A stretch of 10,489 bases of DNA from Desulfobulbaceae bacterium (GTDB lineage: Bacteria; Desulfobacterota; Desulfobulbia; Desulfobulbales; Desulfocapsaceae): contig JAMOMO010000241.1 of NCBI GenBank assembly GCA_027067035.1, positions 1 to 10,489 on the forward strand, read 5' to 3'. The notes beneath the pieces are model-generated. The model was not told the DNA's origin. It searched no databases and saw only the letters and a program-made list of their open reading frames with translations. How positions within the stretch are numbered: position 1 is the stretch's first letter; each line of letters begins with the position of its first letter. Of this stretch, positions 7,336 through 10,489 are shown in pieces. The position numbers and the translations under genes were made by a program.

Positions 7336-7456
7336 AGGGAAGAATGATTCCCGGTGGACAGCATAGTTCCCTGCCGCGCAGGCAGTCACCTGGTCTCGAA
7401 CTCCCCGTTACTGTCCTGCGGATAAGTTCGGGGCAGTGCCCGCCTGGTTCAGCGGG
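7336..7456. other. Convergent junction with small hairpins, no clear terminator
   Basis: This 121-bp non-coding gap separates the converging glycosyltransferase and flippase genes. Short perfect stems are visible: GGGAA/TTCCC (7337-7341 with 7348-7352), CTGCC/GGCAG (7371-7375 with 7381-7385) and CCCGC/GCGGG (7439-7443 with 7452-7456). None is followed by a T-tract on either strand, so no intrinsic terminator can be called; termination may be Rho-dependent. No tRNA or small ORF is supported. Confidence 0.35.
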
Positions 7457-8905
7457 TTACCCGTATTTCAGGCCTGTTCGCCTCCAGTCCCACCAGGCCA
7501 GGAGGAGATAGATGAGCAGCAGCAGGGTGCCCGACAGGTACAGGTTGAAAAGCTGCTCAGGAATGAGAAAGACTGCGGATGCCGTGATCCAGTATCCGGC
7601 CACTTTCATCAATTCAGTGAATTGAAGGAAGTGCAGTCTCTTCTGAAGATATGTGACAAGGATGACTGAAAGGATGGCTCTGCAGCACAACAGAGAGAGT
7701 GCTCCGCCTAAAGGACCTGTCTTGAGGATAAGGGTTGGTCCCATCAGGATACTTATTGCCGCAGGAACAGCAGAAAAGAGGAGCAGCTTTCTTTCCTGCC
7801 CCATGGCCAGCAGAACAAAGATTATATAATTGTTGATGAAGGAGAACAGCGCAGCTGCCGCAAAGTACGGAATCAGGGCTATGGATGCTGCATAGCTTTC
7901 TCCATATATAAGCAAAGCTATCCTGCCGCCGAAGAAAGCCAGGAAGACCGAAATAGCACTGCCGAACAGAATGATTTTTTTAAAAAAAGACTGTACTGCT
8001 TCCCGAAAATGGTCTTCCCTGCCGGCTGCTGCTTTGACCAGCTGTGGAAAAAGAACTGCTCCTATGATGAGATTTGCCACGATTCCGCAGAGCGACCCTG
8101 TGACATCCGATGCAACCTTGTATATGGCAACTTCGTTGAAGCCATGATATTGACGGATCCAGAATATCTGAATTTCATTGTAGAATGATCCCAGAAAAGA
8201 TACCCCGGAGATGACTCCCAGGGACAGAACAGCCTTTTTGTGAATATGGGAGCCGGAGTTTTTTTTCAGGGAAAAAAAGGAGAGTTTTCTGGCTCCGATT
8301 ATTGCGGTGCTCAGTTTGAGACCACCGCTGATCAGGAACAGGAGGGAGAAGAGGAGAATGTCCAGGTGGAAGAAAAGGCATATTGAACCATAAAGGAATG
8401 CAATGATATTGGGAGCTGTTCGACAGACGCCTTCGTTGACAGCCTTTCCTTCGGCTCTGAAAATGTTGAAAAAAGTATTGGCAAGTCCTTCAAAACTCTG
8501 GCTGAGCAGGAGAATGAGAACAACCAGCACCTGGTGGAGGGGCCACTGTTTTATAACCAGGGAAAAGATGAGGAAGATAAGAATTGCCCCGCAGGAGATG
8601 AAGACCTTGGTCATGGTCATCTGCCGCAGCAGTGAGCCGGTATGATCTGAGTCTCCAGATGATGAGGAAAGCTCCCTGAGCGTGTAGTTGTCCAGCCCCA
8701 TACTCTGCAGAGAACGAAGCAGTATAACATTGCTCAGTCCCAGCATGATGAGACCGTAGCCGGACTGATCAGTCCGGGCCAGCCAGATGAAAAGTATTGA
8801 CAGAAGGCTGTCCTGTACGGTTTTGCTGCCGATGAGTGCCGCTGATCGTGAGACGATGCTTTTCAGCGAAAAATCCGGGAGGGTCTTGTCTTTTATCGGT
8901 GACAT
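7457..8905 (-). CDS. Wzx-type polysaccharide flippase (MOP superfamily, PST-like)
   Basis: A 482-residue, strongly hydrophobic protein with about 12-14 predicted membrane helices, the usual size and topology for polysaccharide/oligosaccharide flippases of the MOP superfamily. The N-terminus (residues about 13-60, ending SGYGLIMLGLSN) looks like the conserved first two helices of this family. Charged loops separate helix pairs, and the protein ends in a basic WWDWRRTGLKYG tail on the cytoplasmic side. It should move a polyprenyl-diphosphate-linked glycan across the inner membrane. It starts 20 bp after the stop of the adaptor gene and is the last gene of a minus-strand operon coming from the right edge. 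The ribosome-binding site is weak (ACGGA). A palindromic T7A7 run (7975-7988) lies in the coding region. The flippase fold is clear from pattern; the exact substrate is not. Confidence 0.85.
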   Translation of the reverse strand: MSPIKDKTLPDFSLKSIVSRSAALIGSKTVQDSLLSILFIWLARTDQSGYGLIMLGLSNVILLRSLQSMGLDNYTLRELSSSSGDSDHTGSLLRQMTMTKVFISCGAILIFLIFSLVIKQWPLHQVLVVLILLLSQSFEGLANTFFNIFRAEGKAVNEGVCRTAPNIIAFLYGSICLFFHLDILLFSLLFLISGGLKLSTAIIGARKLSFFSLKKNSGSHIHKKAVLSLGVISGVSFLGSFYNEIQIFWIRQYHGFNEVAIYKVASDVTGSLCGIVANLIIGAVLFPQLVKAAAGREDHFREAVQSFFKKIILFGSAISVFLAFFGGRIALLIYGESYAASIALIPYFAAAALFSFINNYIIFVLLAMGQERKLLLFSAVPAAISILMGPTLILKTGPLGGALSLLCCRAILSVILVTYLQKRLHFLQFTELMKVAGYWITASAVFLIPEQLFNLYLSGTLLLLIYLLLAWWDWRRTGLKYG

Positions 8906-8925
8906 GGGGTCCGTACTTGACTGGA

Positions 8926-9864
8926 TTAATCGGTCGGTGGCTTATACTCCACTCGTCCTTTAAATCCCGGTCTCAGTGCCATGCTGCTGTTATCCACCTG
9001 TATTTCCACCTGATAATACGATGGCAGATTGGGATCCTGACTCACTGGAATCCAGTTTACCCGTGTGATGGTGGCGGGGAATGTCTTTTCCGGGAGGGAG
9101 TCCGGGTAAAAAATCGCCTGGGTGCCGGGATGCAGGTGAACCACATCTTTTTCGTAGACAAAGGAATTGATAACCATGGTTTCCATTGTTCCGATTGTGG
9201 CAATGACTGATCTCCCGGGGAGAAGGGCATCCTTTTTCAGTTGGGGATGCAGGGAGAGTACCCTGCCGGATATAGGAGCCTTCAACCTGACAATATTGGG
9301 GATTTGTCCGGGTTCCAGGCTGTCATCTCCAAGGGTGTCCCTCATGTTATTGAGGCTTTTTTCTGCAAAGACTTTTGCCTGCCGGAATCGTTTTTCAAGT
9401 ACTTTGAGATAGCGTTTTGTGAGTTTCAGTTCTGCCTGGAGTTTATCCATAAGCTGTGTGGACGCAAGTCCGTCCTGTACCAGTTCCTTGAGTTCCTGCT
9501 CCCGTCTTTCGAGTTCGGCGAGTTTTTCCTCTTCTATTCCCTGGTGGCGTGTCAGGTCATCTATTTCTTTGAAAAGAAGACTTCTGCCAATCTGAACAGC
9601 CTTTTTTTCGTCCAGGATATAGAGGGCAATGAGCTCATCTTTTTCCACAAGTGCTCCCGGTTTAATTCGTATGTCGGTGAATATTCCGGGGAAGGGCATG
9701 AATACTGATCGTGTTAACGGGCATGAAACTTTTCCTTCGAAGATAATTGTTTGATTTTCTGGATACTCCTGACTGCCGGGGCCGTTGTCTGTTGCGGCGG
9801 CAGGTGAAGGGGGCAGCTGCAGAAAGAGAATGGAGAAAATGATGAGGCACGTGAATTTATTCAT
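8926..9864 (-). CDS. Periplasmic adaptor (membrane fusion protein) of a tripartite exporter
   Basis: A 312-residue protein. Residues 1-24 form a Sec signal peptide (FTCLIIFSILFLQL, then PAAA before the likely cleavage site), with no lipobox and no second membrane helix, so it should be released into the periplasm. Two lipoyl half-motifs are visible: PFPGIFTDIRIKPGALVEKDE (about 57-77) and VRLKAPISGRVLSLHP (about 192-207). Between them, about 98-172, is a charged coiled-coil hairpin. Its tip keeps L128 and S135 of the RND-adaptor RLS motif, but E124 stands where Arg is expected. Beta-barrel strands follow to the C-terminus (FKGRVEYKPP). Such adaptors bridge an inner-membrane partner and a TolC-type channel. 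The start overlaps the end of the outer-membrane-factor gene by 8 bp, implying translational coupling. No pump gene is in view; the flippase follows directly. Confidence 0.85.
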   Translation of the reverse strand: MNKFTCLIIFSILFLQLPPSPAAATDNGPGSQEYPENQTIIFEGKVSCPLTRSVFMPFPGIFTDIRIKPGALVEKDELIALYILDEKKAVQIGRSLLFKEIDDLTRHQGIEEEKLAELERREQELKELVQDGLASTQLMDKLQAELKLTKRYLKVLEKRFRQAKVFAEKSLNNMRDTLGDDSLEPGQIPNIVRLKAPISGRVLSLHPQLKKDALLPGRSVIATIGTMETMVINSFVYEKDVVHLHPGTQAIFYPDSLPEKTFPATITRVNWIPVSQDPNLPSYYQVEIQVDNSSMALRPGFKGRVEYKPPTD

Positions 9865-10489
9865 GGCTGCTGTCCATAAAAGAGATGTTTAAGGTATCTT
9901 TGAGGAGTTGACCGGAGAGGTGGCGAAGTTTCAGCCACGCCTGATTGGTGGAATGATTTTTTCCGATGGCCTTGATTCGATTCCTGAGCAGGTCGATCTG
10001 CAGACTGAGCAGTTCAGGGAGGGAGATGCTTCCACTGGAGTAGTCACTTTCACTTTTTTTGATCTGTATCTCTTTGAGCTTCAGGGATGAGAGAAAGAGT
10101 GTGTTCCGTGATTTGGCGAGTGAAAATTCTTTTGTGGCCCTGAACCATTCAAGTGAGGCGCTGTTTTTGATTGCTCTGTTTTTAAACTTCATCTGGCGGA
10201 GGACCATTTTCTGCCGGGTTATATCCCGTGAACGTTTTTTCCCGTCCCAAAGGGTCAGGGTGATGCCGGTATACAGAAAGAGATTCTGTTCATTATTGAC
10301 ACTCACGTTTAACACATCGGGACTCCGAACCCCCAGTGTAACATCGGGCATATATTTTGAGTATGCCAGGAGGATTCTCTTTTCCTGGAGTCGCTCTTTC
10401 AGAATGGCGATCTGTCGGGCAATGGAATCTTCAGGCTGTGGAATTTTCTGTGAGGCGGAAGGGATGGAGGACCCAAGGATCTGTTTGAG
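9857..10489 (-). CDS. TolC-family outer-membrane factor, C-terminal part (N-terminus beyond window edge)
   Basis: The frame is open from the right edge to TAA 9857-9859, giving 210 visible residues with no start in the family's usual place, so the N-terminal half lies outside. The visible part matches the second repeat of outer-membrane efflux proteins: a helix (IAILKERLQEKRILLAYSKY), then MPDVTLGV with beta-strand residues, then a strand ending LWDGKKRSRDI, the usual turn into the periplasmic helices. Long amphipathic helices with coiled-coil character continue (KIAIKNSASLEWFRA region through SGSISLPELLSLQIDLLRNR). SGSISLPELLSLQ resembles the G-x-x-x-x-x-E-L/Q-L helix found in TolC relatives. 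It would form the trimeric channel docking with the adaptor encoded next, with which it overlaps by 8 bp. The Met at 10351 is internal, not the start. Confidence 0.82.
   Translation of the reverse strand, partial: LKQILGSSIPSASQKIPQPEDSIARQIAILKERLQEKRILLAYSKYMPDVTLGVRSPDVLNVSVNNEQNLFLYTGITLTLWDGKKRSRDITRQKMVLRQMKFKNRAIKNSASLEWFRATKEFSLAKSRNTLFLSSLKLKEIQIKKSESDYSSGSISLPELLSLQIDLLRNRIKAIGKNHSTNQAWLKLRHLSGQLLKDTLNISFMDSSHE

Noticed and set aside
7381..7456. tRNA-like string (TCTCGAACTCCCC and nearby GC-rich stems)
   Set aside because: No acceptor stem, D-arm or anticodon arm could be fitted on either strand; the similarity is limited to a T-arm-like string.
9857..10351. Reading the outer-membrane factor as a complete 164-residue protein starting at 10351
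   Set aside because: The frame continues upstream to the window edge with matching family sequence (coiled helix before MPDV), so this Met is internal and the gene is partial.

Overview
The window reads as part of a cell-surface glycan (exopolysaccharide or lipopolysaccharide-type) gene cluster from a Gram-negative bacterium. The Gram-negative assignment rests on a TolC-type outer-membrane factor and a signal-peptide-bearing periplasmic adaptor at the right end. Base composition looks close to 50% GC and similar across all the genes. A cobalamin-binding radical SAM enzyme suggests an anaerobe or microaerophile. A sulfate-reducer-like Desulfobacterota host fits the overall gene style, but that is a guess, not a demonstration. 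I see no phage, IS element, CRISPR array, rRNA or tRNA.

Layout from left to right: (1) a large polytopic membrane protein on the minus strand, cut by the left edge, resembling GT-C-type lipid-linked-sugar glycosyltransferases. (2) Diverging from it, a GT4 glycosyltransferase at 1893-3029. (3) A hairpin terminator that probably serves both strands, then a convergent minus-strand B12-binding radical SAM enzyme at 3109-4713. (4) A 248-bp divergent regulatory region holding a good sigma70-like promoter overlapped by phased inverted half-sites. (5) Two plus-strand GT4 glycosyltransferases, at 4962-6197 and 6244-7335, probably co-transcribed. (6) A convergent junction of about 120 bp with only weak hairpins. 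(7) A tightly packed minus-strand operon transcribed from the right edge: TolC-like outer-membrane factor (partial), periplasmic adaptor (8-bp overlap), and a Wzx-type polysaccharide flippase (20-bp gap).

How the parts may work together (inference): the GT4 enzymes build a repeat unit on a lipid carrier on the cytoplasmic face. The flippase turns it outward. The GT-C-like protein may add sugars from a polyprenyl-phosphate donor on the periplasmic side. The adaptor and outer-membrane factor could provide a conduit across the envelope. The radical SAM enzyme could modify a sugar or lipid, for example by C-methylation, or may be an unrelated neighbour.

The points most worth a second look are: the flippase co-operonic with an adaptor and outer-membrane factor with no Wza/Wzc and no pump in view; the orphan B12 radical SAM enzyme; the phased half-sites on the promoter at about 4780-4812; the non-ATG start of the GT at 4962; and several 8-nt homopolymers inside surface genes.
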